Positions 40,843-49,376 of a DNA stretch of 56,502 nt are shown one piece after another. The stretch is taken from the NCBI GenBank assembly GCA_025923075.1, contig JAICGN010000017.1, forward strand, positions 1-56,502, in the 5' to 3' direction. Source of the DNA: Chitinophagaceae bacterium. Its GTDB lineage: Bacteria > Bacteroidota > Bacteroidia > Chitinophagales > Chitinophagaceae. Under the pieces are notes generated by a model. The model was not told the origin of the DNA, did no database searches, and was given only the letters and a program-made list of their open reading frames with translations. Numbering within the stretch: the first letter of the stretch is position 1; every line of letters starts with the position of its first letter. A program made the position numbers and the translations under genes.

Positions 40843-42273
40843 ATGTTCAATACCTGGAAACCACTCATCGCTTTTTCTTTGATTTCATTTCTGTTCCTTT
40901 CCTGTTCAAATAAGATCATTCCTGACAAACCATTTCTTTCCAAAACAAGTTTCAAAATGGACTCGTTGCCTGAATCGGAAGTTAGTATTCCAATACAGGT
41001 AAATATGAAACCGCTTTATCAGCTTGCAGAAAAAAACGTAGAAACAGTTTTTACGTCTCCAAACTGGCCCAACGATTGGGTCTCGATTGATTGTGCCAAC
41101 CGGTATAAATATCAATTTAGGAGAGGTCCCTTGCAAATCACTGCAGCAGGCAATTCGATGAATCTAGGATTCACTGGTTTTTACAAGATCATCGGCTCAA
41201 CAAGAGTTTGCCTGGGAAATACGGTGATTTCTCCCTGGACCCCGGCATGCCGCTGTGGTTTTGATGAAGGTGAAAGAAGAGTAAATGTCGGTTTTACCAA
41301 TACTATAAAGGTGTCGTATGATTATAAAATCAATCTCAGTATCAACAGGCAGGAACCTGTGCCTGTTGATAAATGCACGGTCTGTGTTTTCGGTGTGGAC
41401 ATAACGAACCAGGTAATGAAAGGTTTAAAAGATGAGCTTGACCTGGCGAAAAAAGCAATTGAAGACTCTTTTGGAGTCGTTGATCTGAAACCTCAGGTGC
41501 AACAGTTATGGAACAAACTAAATACATCTTATGGTCTTTATGGGTTAGGCTGGTTAAAGATCAACCCTCAAAAGATCCGGCTTACAAACATGTTTGCCAG
41601 TAATGATTCTTTGAATATAGTTCTTGGTATGACTGCTAAACCGGTTATTAGTTTTGAAAAATCCGCAGACCTGATGACCCTTGTGCCCAATATTGATAAT
41701 TCCACTACAAAACCGGGTTTCAACATTTTCTTAGATGCTGTATTGAATTATGATTCATTAAGTAATATTTTAAATGCGCAATTAAAAGGCAAAGAATTCG
41801 ATCTTGCGAAAGGAAAGAAGGTTGTTGTGGAAGATTCCCGGATATACGGAACCGGGAATGAGAAACTTATTATTAAGATGAGCTTTTCCGGCAGCAATTC
41901 AGGTATTGCTTATTTTACCGGCAAGCCTTTTTATGATGAAAAGAAAAAAATGATCGAAGTTCGTGATATTGACTTTGATGTAAAAACAAAAAATCTTTTA
42001 TTGAAATCTGCTGACTGGCTTTTTAATAAGCGGATCACCGCTGAAATTGCCCGCGTATCAAAATTTGATCTTTCGAATTATGTTGATACAGCAAAAATCC
42101 TAATCAATCGTCAATTAAATACAGAGTGGATCAGAGGAGTTACAAGTTCAGGAACAGTAAACGACCTGAAAATTGCAGGCTTTTACCCGCTTACTGAATA
42201 CTTTATCATACGCAGCAATGCAAACGGCGACCTGATGATAAAGGTTGATGCCATGAGTTTTAATTTACAGTGA
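40843..42273 (+). CDS. DUF4403 lipoprotein
   Basis: 476 residues. The signal sequence ends with FLFLSC, a lipobox with Cys at about residue 21. Blocks in the rest (IPIQVNMKPLYQLAEKNVETVF, NVGFTNTIKVSYDYKI, YGLGWLKINPQKIRLTNMFASNDSLNIVLGMTAKP, FYDEKKKMIEVRDIDFDVKTKNLL) fit DUF4403, a periplasmic family with a BPI/TULIP-like fold that may bind lipids. Its 3' end overlaps the DUF3089 gene on the other strand by 9 bases. Confidence 0.82.
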   Translation: MFNTWKPLIAFSLISFLFLSCSNKIIPDKPFLSKTSFKMDSLPESEVSIPIQVNMKPLYQLAEKNVETVFTSPNWPNDWVSIDCANRYKYQFRRGPLQITAAGNSMNLGFTGFYKIIGSTRVCLGNTVISPWTPACRCGFDEGERRVNVGFTNTIKVSYDYKINLSINRQEPVPVDKCTVCVFGVDITNQVMKGLKDELDLAKKAIEDSFGVVDLKPQVQQLWNKLNTSYGLYGLGWLKINPQKIRLTNMFASNDSLNIVLGMTAKPVISFEKSADLMTLVPNIDNSTTKPGFNIFLDAVLNYDSLSNILNAQLKGKEFDLAKGKKVVVEDSRIYGTGNEKLIIKMSFSGSNSGIAYFTGKPFYDEKKKMIEVRDIDFDVKTKNLLLKSADWLFNKRITAEIARVSKFDLSNYVDTAKILINRQLNTEWIRGVTSSGTVNDLKIAGFYPLTEYFIIRSNANGDLMIKVDAMSFNLQ

Positions 42274-43335
42274 TCCGCTTTTCTTTTTGTAGGCGGCCAC
42301 TCTTGTTCTCAAATTATTCCTGATATCAACATAAAAGAGATTAATGTCCAGCACATGGAGTCTTTCAATTCTATCCGGGATTTCTATTGAGTCAGAATCG
42401 GTAGAAATTACTAACTTATTTGATTTTATTTGAGTCGATAAAAGATGGGGTCTAACGAAATTGAAATCATTGACAACAGCTCCTTTGTGCATCGCACTTA
42501 TGCCTATCGATCCCGTGGTTTTCCACGTTAGCGGATTAACGGTCTCCAATTCTGACCTGCCCAAAAAACTAAATTGTTGTCTGAAATCTTCGGTGAAGGT
42601 ATTCCATGCTACATAGCAACCAGTTTGGGCTGAATCGCTGCAGACAGGAACTCTTAATTTAAAAGTTTTTACTGGCGGCATGCCAATGATGTATGCGGCA
42701 ACAAGTCGTTTTTCTAATTGAGTTCCTTCAATTAATTCTTTTATCAATCTTACAGCATGCTGAGAGCCCTGGCTATGCGAGGCGATAAAAAATGGATGAC
42801 CCTCGTTCCAATGGGTAAGATAATACTGAAACGCTTTCTTAATATCGGCGTAAGCTGTATCAAATACATCCTGGTAACCTCCTAACAAACTCATATATGC
42901 TGAATAATTTGCCTGGCGATAACGTGGCGCAAATAATCTGAATTCATTAAAAGCGGAAGCCTGGTTCAATATGGTTCTGTTATCAGTACGGTCATTCACT
43001 GCCTCATTGTCAACATCAGCATTCATTTGATCGTTTACTTTACGCAAATAAGTAGTGGGATGAATAAAAAAAACATCAACCGTACTATCATAAGTATATC
43101 CCTTACGCAGGGGTTTGGGAATACTATCTCCCATATCATTTATCGAAGGATGTGAGGCCCAACTCCGAATATTTGAATAATCAGGAGGCGGCGGGATTTC
43201 TTTTGAGCCCGATGAATGGATTTGAACTCCTTCCCCTGATCCTTGTCCTTGGGAAAAAGATTGCCTCACAGAGAAACATAAGAGAACAAATGCCAATGTG
43301 AATCTAAAATTGAAGATCATACTAGAATTTTGCAT
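42265..43335 (-). CDS. DUF3089 alpha/beta-hydrolase-like protein
   Basis: 356 residues with a signal peptide (FRFTLAFVLLCFSVRQSFSQ); ATG 43335 is used but an internal ATG at 43320 is possible. VDVFFIHPTTYL opens the hydrolase core, and the nucleophile elbow is ASHSQGSQHAVRLI. FFIHPTTY, PRYRQANYSAY and the AYIIGMP strand fit DUF3089. It probably acts on esters or amides outside the cytoplasm. It converges with the DUF4403 gene. Confidence 0.85.
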   Translation of the reverse strand: MQNSSMIFNFRFTLAFVLLCFSVRQSFSQGQGSGEGVQIHSSGSKEIPPPPDYSNIRSWASHPSINDMGDSIPKPLRKGYTYDSTVDVFFIHPTTYLRKVNDQMNADVDNEAVNDRTDNRTILNQASAFNEFRLFAPRYRQANYSAYMSLLGGYQDVFDTAYADIKKAFQYYLTHWNEGHPFFIASHSQGSQHAVRLIKELIEGTQLEKRLVAAYIIGMPPVKTFKLRVPVCSDSAQTGCYVAWNTFTEDFRQQFSFLGRSELETVNPLTWKTTGSIGISAMHKGAVVNDFNFVRPHLLSTQIKSNKLVISTDSDSIEIPDRIERLHVLDINLFYVDIRNNLRTRVAAYKKKSGSL

Positions 43336-43359
43336 GATATAGACGCAGGCACCGTGAAA

Positions 43360-43854
43360 TTAGTTTACCCGAAATGCAAATTTCTTTTGTGAAAAGTAAC
43401 TAAATGCTACCACAAAAAAGGTAGTAGCGATCTTGGCGGGAAGCGGCCACCAGCCAAGTACTTCGACAAACAGTTTTAAAAAACCATAGTTAAGTAAAAT
43501 ACAAACAAATACTACACTTAGGTATTTACTCATCTGCACCCTTTTCCGGGTTGTCGCCGCTTCTGGAAAAACAACGTAACGCATCAGAAAATAACCAGAG
43601 ATAAAAGAAATTGGAAATGTAAAAAGAAAGGCTGCGATGTGAGGACTTATAGCTAGTGTCCCGATATGAACGACCTGTTTATACAAAATGTAATTATGCA
43701 TAATGGTAAACATGGTAATATCAAACAAGGTATTTGCTCCGCCGCAAGCTGCATAGCGAAATGTTTGTTTATCCATCACTTTATTAAAGGCCGGATAAAA
43801 AAAATCGACCGTTGCAATGATCCAATCCTTGATCTGATAAACCACATCCTTCAT
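43360..43854 (-). CDS. GtrA-family membrane protein
   Basis: 164 residues from ATG 43854 (ATG 43872 is the alternative); the longer open frame runs into the argS leader and is rejected. The core TFRYAACGGANTLFDITMFTIMHNYI, FLFTFPISFISGYFLMRYVVFPEA and YLSVVFVCILLNYGFLKLFVE with FSYFSQKKFAF is that of GtrA, which moves lipid-linked sugars across the inner membrane. A TATCTTTG box at 43862-43869 precedes the start. Divergent from argS. Confidence 0.87.
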   Translation of the reverse strand: MKDVVYQIKDWIIATVDFFYPAFNKVMDKQTFRYAACGGANTLFDITMFTIMHNYILYKQVVHIGTLAISPHIAAFLFTFPISFISGYFLMRYVVFPEAATTRKRVQMSKYLSVVFVCILLNYGFLKLFVEVLGWWPLPAKIATTFFVVAFSYFSQKKFAFRVN

Positions 43855-43861
43855 GAACAGA

Positions 43862-43892
43862 CAAAGATACATGTTGCCATTCGCAGATGCAA
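43862..43892 (-). promoter_or_regulatory. gtrA-type promoter (TTG-N20-TATCTTTG)
   Basis: On the minus strand TTG (43892-43890), 20 bases, then TATCTTTG (43869-43862). It is only 7 bases from the preferred ATG, so the transcript may be leaderless. Confidence 0.6.
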
Positions 43893-43908
43893 CCCGACGG
43901 GAAACTAC

Positions 43909-43916
43909 TATTTTTG
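43909..43916 (+). promoter_or_regulatory. -7 box of the argS promoter
   Basis: TATTTTTG matches TAnnTTTG exactly, 33 bases before ATG 43950. Confidence 0.6.
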
Positions 43917-43949
43917 CAAACTCATAACAGCAACGATAAATTATACCAG

Positions 43950-45854
43950 ATGAGTATCGCCGACCAAATAAGAATGGCTTCAAAAACTGCCCTGGAAAAA
44001 CTTTACCGTTTATCCATCGAAGACAAAGAAATTCAGATAAATGAAACAAAACCTGAATTTGAAGGTGATTACACGCTTGTTCTTTTTTCTTTTATTAAAC
44101 AATTAAAAAAATCCCCCGAACAACTCGGTAAGGAAATAGGCGATCATCTTTTAAATAACAATCCCGATCTTTTCATTGCCTACAATGTGATAAAAGGGTT
44201 TTTAAACCTTACAATTAAAGACGAATATTGGACTGAATTTCTTGAAAGGAATTATTCAGATATAAATTTTGGCCGGGAAAAAAGCACCGGTAAAAAAGTA
44301 ATGGTTGAATATTCTTCACCAAACACAAATAAACCTTTACATCTGGGTCATTTAAGGAATAACTTTTTAGGATGGAGCATTGCTGAAATTCTTAAAGCAA
44401 ATGGTGCCGACATTACAAAAACCTGTATTGTAAACGACAGAGGAATTCACATTTGCAAAAGCATGGTATCATGGCAGAAATATGCAAACGGAGCGACCCC
44501 ACAGTCAACCGGAACTAAAGGTGATCATTTTGTTGGGGAATATTATGTAAAATTTGAAAACGATTTAAAAGAACAGGCACAGCCTATCATTGACCGTATT
44601 TTGAAAAATGATTTCTCTGGTTTTGCCGGAGCCGAACTCGATGATTTAAAAAAATACACAACAGCACTTCAAAAGGAAACTAATAAAGAAAAAATTGAAA
44701 AGATAAATGATGAAATAAAAGAGCTAGCAAGAAATCATACTCGGATAATGGCGGAAGCAAAAGAAATGTTAAGAAAATGGGAAGCCGGGGATAAAGAGGT
44801 GATTGACCTTTGGAAAAAGATGAATAATTGGGTCTATGAAGGTTTTGACATTACTTACAGACGTATCGGTAGTGATTTCGATAAAATCTATTATGAAAGC
44901 AATACATACCTTCTTGGAAGAGATATTGTAACGGAGGGCCTGGAAAAAAATGTCTTTTATACAAAAAATGATGGAAGTGTCTGGATTGATCTGACTGCAG
45001 ACGGACTTGATGAAAAATTAGTCATGAGACGTGATGGTACTTCAGTTTATATTACACAGGATATTGGTTTAGCGGAACAAAAATTTAATGAATACCATCC
45101 TGATGAAAGCATTTATGTAATAGGTGACGAACAAAACTATCATGTGAAAGTTTTGAAACTGATTGCTGAGAAAATGAAGATCCCGGGAGCAGAAGGGATT
45201 TATCACTTAAGTTATGGGATGGTCGAGTTGCCAACCGGAAGAATGAAAAGTCGAGAAGGAACTGTTGTTGATGCTGATGACATGGTTGATGAAATGGTCG
45301 CTATCGCAGGTAAGCATACCGAAGAATTAGGGAAGGTGAAAGATTTTTCTGAAAATGAACTAAAAGAATTATATGATATTCTTGGCATTGGTGCATTAAA
45401 GTTTTTTCTTCTTCGCGTTGATCCCAAAAAGAGAATGATTTTTAATCCGGAAGAATCTATCGACTTCCATGGATTTACCGGGCCCTTTGTTCAGTATACG
45501 CATGCAAGGATAAAGTCGATTTTAAGAAAGGAGGCGGGAGAGACAGGGCATGCCTTGTCTGTAGAGGAGCCGGGAGTCGGGAGTTTGCTTAAATTAGAAA
45601 AAGATCTTATAGTGAAACTTGAGCAATACACGACTATTGTACAACAGGCGGCCATAGAACATAATCCCTCGGTGCTTGCCATTTATGTTTTTGAGCTCGC
45701 AAAAACATTCAATACATTTTATACAGAACACTCTGTTATGAATGCCGAATCAGATGAAAAGAAACAATTAAGGTTGAAAATTGCTGCAATGACGGCTAAT
45801 GTTATTTCGTCTGCAATGGGTTTGCTTGGTATTAAAGTGCCGGAGAGAATGTGA
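43950..45854 (+). CDS. argS: Arginyl-tRNA synthetase with in-frame repeat segment
   Basis: 634 residues from ATG 43950; the 21 codons upstream overlap the promoter. Class I synthetase: the HIGH-type motif is NKPLHLGHLRNN and the second is GRMKSREGTVV. The N-terminal tRNA-binding domain and the C-terminal anticodon-binding domain (HARIKSILRK to the end) are present. Residues about 531-546 (ETGHALSVEEPGVGS) are encoded by two adjoining repetitive motifs, a 20-base palindrome (45541-45560) and GGGAG words (45566-45585), in a variable segment before EKDLIVKLEQY. The gene still reads through. Confidence 0.93.
   Translation: MSIADQIRMASKTALEKLYRLSIEDKEIQINETKPEFEGDYTLVLFSFIKQLKKSPEQLGKEIGDHLLNNNPDLFIAYNVIKGFLNLTIKDEYWTEFLERNYSDINFGREKSTGKKVMVEYSSPNTNKPLHLGHLRNNFLGWSIAEILKANGADITKTCIVNDRGIHICKSMVSWQKYANGATPQSTGTKGDHFVGEYYVKFENDLKEQAQPIIDRILKNDFSGFAGAELDDLKKYTTALQKETNKEKIEKINDEIKELARNHTRIMAEAKEMLRKWEAGDKEVIDLWKKMNNWVYEGFDITYRRIGSDFDKIYYESNTYLLGRDIVTEGLEKNVFYTKNDGSVWIDLTADGLDEKLVMRRDGTSVYITQDIGLAEQKFNEYHPDESIYVIGDEQNYHVKVLKLIAEKMKIPGAEGIYHLSYGMVELPTGRMKSREGTVVDADDMVDEMVAIAGKHTEELGKVKDFSENELKELYDILGIGALKFFLLRVDPKKRMIFNPEESIDFHGFTGPFVQYTHARIKSILRKEAGETGHALSVEEPGVGSLLKLEKDLIVKLEQYTTIVQQAAIEHNPSVLAIYVFELAKTFNTFYTEHSVMNAESDEKKQLRLKIAAMTANVISSAMGLLGIKVPERM
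45541..45585. repeat. In-frame palindrome plus GGGAGTC words inside argS
   Basis: AGACAGGGCA / TGCCTTGTCT (45541-45560, one mismatch) is followed by GGAGCCGGGAGTCGGGAGTT (45566-45585), a word-type tandem motif. Confidence 0.85.
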
Positions 45855-46008
45855 GCCAGTCGACAATCCATAGTCAACAGATTTAATTTAATAATGCAAA
45901 TTGCTGAGGAAAGATTAGAATGTGGAAGTGTGCGACGCTACATACGTTCAATAGAAATTCTATGGCTGGCTACATAGGAATAGGTGATCGTGAATAACCA
46001 ATGAACAA

Positions 46009-46036
46009 AAAAGGCAAGCTCCTCAGCTTGCCTTTT
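46009..46036 (-). terminator. Terminator after the TPR gene
   Basis: AAAAAGGCAAGCT and AGCTTGCCTTTT arms around CCTC; the T-run is on the minus strand. It lies 25 bases past the TPR gene stop. Confidence 0.85.
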
Positions 46037-46060
46037 GCATATTGTCAATTGCTAATTTCT

Positions 46061-47086
46061 TTACAGTCCTGGCATAGATTTTTTCTGCTTATACACAGCA
46101 AGACCCGGATCCATTTCAATCGCTTTATCACACAGCGCTACGCCTTTTTCCTTCTCTCCTTTTTTCTGGTAACTCAAACCGATCATATAAAGCGACTGGG
46201 CATTTGTCTTGTCATATGTAAGCACCTGATCCCAATAGTCGATCGCTTCCTGGTATTTTCCTGAATAGTAATACCCTTCGGCGATCATATTAAGAATATT
46301 CAGATCACTTGGCTTCTTTGCAAGAATATCTTTTAAGATAGCCAGGCCTTCGGCCAGCTTGCCCACATTCATATAAGCAATTCCTAAATTTTCCATGTAG
46401 TCATTATCCTTTTTGTATCCCTTTTCTCCTGCAAGCAAGATATACTTCAAAGCATCTTTATCCGAATTCATTGCATAGTGAATCAGACCCAATTCATATA
46501 TCCAGTTGTTTTTCTCAGGAGCTAAATTGATCGCCTTTTCAAAATAAGGAACTGAAAGTTTATAATTCATCATATCAGCATAACTGCGCGCAATTAAGTA
46601 GGGCACTTCTGCATTTTTAGGATCTTCTTTTTCCGCTGCCTGCAAATATTTAATTGCTTCGCCATAATCATCTTTGTCATAGTATATCTTACCCAAGTAA
46701 TAGCCGACTTTTTCATTCGGATCGGCCTTCTTCAATTTATCTGCATACATGATCGCATCATCAACCCGCTTTGTATTAAAAGAAAGGGTAAGTAATTGTT
46801 TGTACAGTGTTGGAGAACGATCACCCAATTGTTCAAGCTTCTGGTACATTTCCCTGGCCTGTCCATATTTGTTCAGGCCCATTAAAACATCAGCAAGCTC
46901 CGTAACGATCGCTTTATCATTTGGATTATACTTGTAGGCTTTATCGAGATTCTTCCAAACCTCCAGCTTTCGACCGGCTTGTTTTTCTGCTAAAGCTTTT
47001 TGAAAGAAAATGTTGGCACTGTCTGCCTGGGCGTAAGTTGTTGCTGCAACTCCAATGGTTAAGATGGTAAGTAGAATGTACTTCAT
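46061..47086 (-). CDS. Secreted TPR-repeat protein
   Basis: 341 residues from ATG 47086 with a signal peptide (KYILLTILTIGVAATTYAQ); the frame is open further upstream but lacks signal-peptide support there. About eight TPR-like repeats follow (e.g. DLNILNMIAEGYYYSGKYQEAIDYWDQ is one, with similar units before and after). Such proteins are periplasmic scaffolds. The intrinsic terminator lies 25 bases downstream. It follows the glgB stop on the same strand by 117 bases (the start of this gene is downstream of glgB). Confidence 0.83.
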   Translation of the reverse strand: MKYILLTILTIGVAATTYAQADSANIFFQKALAEKQAGRKLEVWKNLDKAYKYNPNDKAIVTELADVLMGLNKYGQAREMYQKLEQLGDRSPTLYKQLLTLSFNTKRVDDAIMYADKLKKADPNEKVGYYLGKIYYDKDDYGEAIKYLQAAEKEDPKNAEVPYLIARSYADMMNYKLSVPYFEKAINLAPEKNNWIYELGLIHYAMNSDKDALKYILLAGEKGYKKDNDYMENLGIAYMNVGKLAEGLAILKDILAKKPSDLNILNMIAEGYYYSGKYQEAIDYWDQVLTYDKTNAQSLYMIGLSYQKKGEKEKGVALCDKAIEMDPGLAVYKQKKSMPGL

Positions 47087-47202
47087 AGGGCGCGATTTGG
47101 ATTTCAAAAAAAATGGTCTTCCTGGTAAAAGTAATTTCTTAAGTTGGTAAATCATAGCCTTTAGCCTCAATATTTTATTACATCACAAATGCTCAAAATA
47201 AC

Positions 47203-49215
47203 TCATTTCAATATGATGGCAGCTAATGGCGGAAGATTCAATCTTAACTTATAGAGTTTTTGATCTTTATCAACCAGTTCCGACCTTATATCAGGATTAA
47301 AAACGTTACCCGTACCCCAATATTTTGTTGAATCAGAGTTGAAAATTTCCTTCGTAAATGTCTTCTCCCGGACGTAAATATCCCAATCATGTCTAACCAC
47401 TGGTGTTAGATTGAGTACAATCAAAATATCTTCTGTCCTTTTCTTGCCTCTCCGTTTGTAACAAATAACTGATTCAGCTCTGTGATTTAAGTCCACCCAT
47501 TCAAAACCCTCAATGTGAAATTGATTTTGATAAAGCGCCGGCTCAGCAACCAATATTTTATTCAAATCGGCCACACAATCTCTTAGTAACCGATGACTGT
47601 CGTGTTGAAGCAAAAACCAATCCAATTCTGATTTATAATTCCACTCACTTGTTTGCCCAAACTCATCACCCATGAACAAAAGTTTTCCACCAGGGTGTGT
47701 CCACATATATGAATAAAGCAACCGGAGGTTTGCAAATTTTTGCCAGTCGTCTCCAGGCATTTTATAAAGCATTGGACTTTTTCCGTGTACTATCTCATCA
47801 TGACTGAGTGGCAACATGAAATTCTCGTCATAATAATACATCATACTAAAAGCAAACTTATCCTGATGGTGTTGCCGGTGAATTGGATCAATTTTAAAAT
47901 AATCAAGCGTATCATGCATCCAACCCATCATCCATTTCATTCCAAAACCAAGGCCGCCATTCCATGTGGGTTTTGACACGCCGGGCCAGTCTGTTGCTTC
48001 CTCAGCTATTGTTTGAACATCGGGGAAATCACGGAAGATAGTTTCATTCAGGTCTTTTATAAATGCAATCGCTTCCAGGTTTCCATCGCCTCCATATTCG
48101 TTAGGCTCCCATTGTCCATGTGTTCTTGAATAGTTTAATTTAAGCATTGAGGAAACCGCATCTACCCTTATCCCATCAATATGAAACATGTCAAACCAAA
48201 ACCTTGCGCTGCTGATCAAAAATGATTTTACTTCTCCCCTTTTGTAATTAAAAATATAACTGTTCCAATCAGGATGAAATCCCTTCCGCATATCAGCATA
48301 CTCATACGTATGCGTACCATCAAACATAAACAACCCATGGGCATCATAAGGGAAGTGCGAGGGCACCCAATCAAGAATAATTCCTATACCTTGCTTATGA
48401 AAAGCATCGATCATTCGCATTAAACCTTGCGGATCGCCAAATCTTGATGTTGCGGCAAAAAAACCAGTACACTGATAACCCCAGCTGCCATCAAACGGGT
48501 GCTCCATCACCGGCATCAGCTCCACATGAGTAAATCCCATTTCTTTTACATAAGGAACCAATCTTTCCGTGATCTGTTCGTACGTGTTGTAGGATTCCTC
48601 ATCATTTTTATCCGGCCTTTGCCAACTGGCAAGATGAACTTCATACACACTCCATGGCGCTTCGAGTGAATTATGTTTTTTCCTTTTCTTCATCCAATCA
48701 GTATCCTGCCAATCATAATACATATCCCATGAAATTGATGCGGTCAATGGTCGCTTCTCCCAAAAATTTGCAAAAGGATCACCTTTATCAAGTGCCCGGT
48801 TTTTATAACCGACAATATGATACTTGTAAACTTCCCCTAATTTGAAACCGGGGATAAATCCTTCCCAAATCCCACTCTTATCCCAGCGGGGATATAGTTC
48901 ATGGATGTGATTTGTCCAGTCATTAAAATTACCTTTTACTGAGACAGAACTGGCATTTGGCGCCCATACACAAAAATAGACGCCCCAAACATCATTAACC
49001 TGGATAGAGTGTGAGCCAAATTTTTTATATAGAGAATAATGTGTGCCGTTTTGAAAGTTTGTTACATCATCAGCCGTAAGTATCGAATAGTTCCAAACTG
49101 TTTTAGAGGTGTCAACAAAGTGCTCTTCTTCATATTTCTTTTTTCTTGCCAACTGACTGACTTTTTTATCATTCTCCCCTTCCCCGTTGGTGGATTTTTT
49201 GTTGTTTTGCGTCAT
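47203..49215 (-). CDS. glgB: 1,4-alpha-glucan branching enzyme
   Basis: 670 residues. The N-terminal CBM48 domain (YCVWAPNA-like WGVYFCVWAPNASSVSVKGNF, about 78-98) is followed by the GH13_8/9 catalytic barrel: nucleophile Asp 352 in DGIRVDAVSSML, the AEEAT motif at about 404-408, and LSHDEIVHGKSPM for the third acid. HVELMPVMEHPFDGSWGYQ is typical of GlgB. It makes the alpha-1,6 branches of glycogen. It is shorter at the N-terminus than E. coli GlgB (one CBM48 module). Part of an alpha-glucan group in the 47-56 kb region. Confidence 0.94.
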   Translation of the reverse strand: MTQNNKKSTNGEGENDKKVSQLARKKKYEEEHFVDTSKTVWNYSILTADDVTNFQNGTHYSLYKKFGSHSIQVNDVWGVYFCVWAPNASSVSVKGNFNDWTNHIHELYPRWDKSGIWEGFIPGFKLGEVYKYHIVGYKNRALDKGDPFANFWEKRPLTASISWDMYYDWQDTDWMKKRKKHNSLEAPWSVYEVHLASWQRPDKNDEESYNTYEQITERLVPYVKEMGFTHVELMPVMEHPFDGSWGYQCTGFFAATSRFGDPQGLMRMIDAFHKQGIGIILDWVPSHFPYDAHGLFMFDGTHTYEYADMRKGFHPDWNSYIFNYKRGEVKSFLISSARFWFDMFHIDGIRVDAVSSMLKLNYSRTHGQWEPNEYGGDGNLEAIAFIKDLNETIFRDFPDVQTIAEEATDWPGVSKPTWNGGLGFGMKWMMGWMHDTLDYFKIDPIHRQHHQDKFAFSMMYYYDENFMLPLSHDEIVHGKSPMLYKMPGDDWQKFANLRLLYSYMWTHPGGKLLFMGDEFGQTSEWNYKSELDWFLLQHDSHRLLRDCVADLNKILVAEPALYQNQFHIEGFEWVDLNHRAESVICYKRRGKKRTEDILIVLNLTPVVRHDWDIYVREKTFTKEIFNSDSTKYWGTGNVFNPDIRSELVDKDQKLYKLRLNLPPLAAIILK

Positions 49216-49376
49216 AAGATTTTTTGTTTCAGACTTCCGCCTATGGAATATACGACCCTTTAACGTAAAATTAGAAGCTATTTCTATTAGAATTCAACCA
49301 GATGCATGAATTTAGCGGCCTGATCTACTCGTCCCTTGAGAATTCCGGATCAATTAACCTAAACACCTGTACGGCC

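Noticed and set aside
46001-46264. Plus-strand frame over the terminator and 3' end of the TPR gene
   Set aside because: It runs through a terminator hairpin and is antisense to a real gene.
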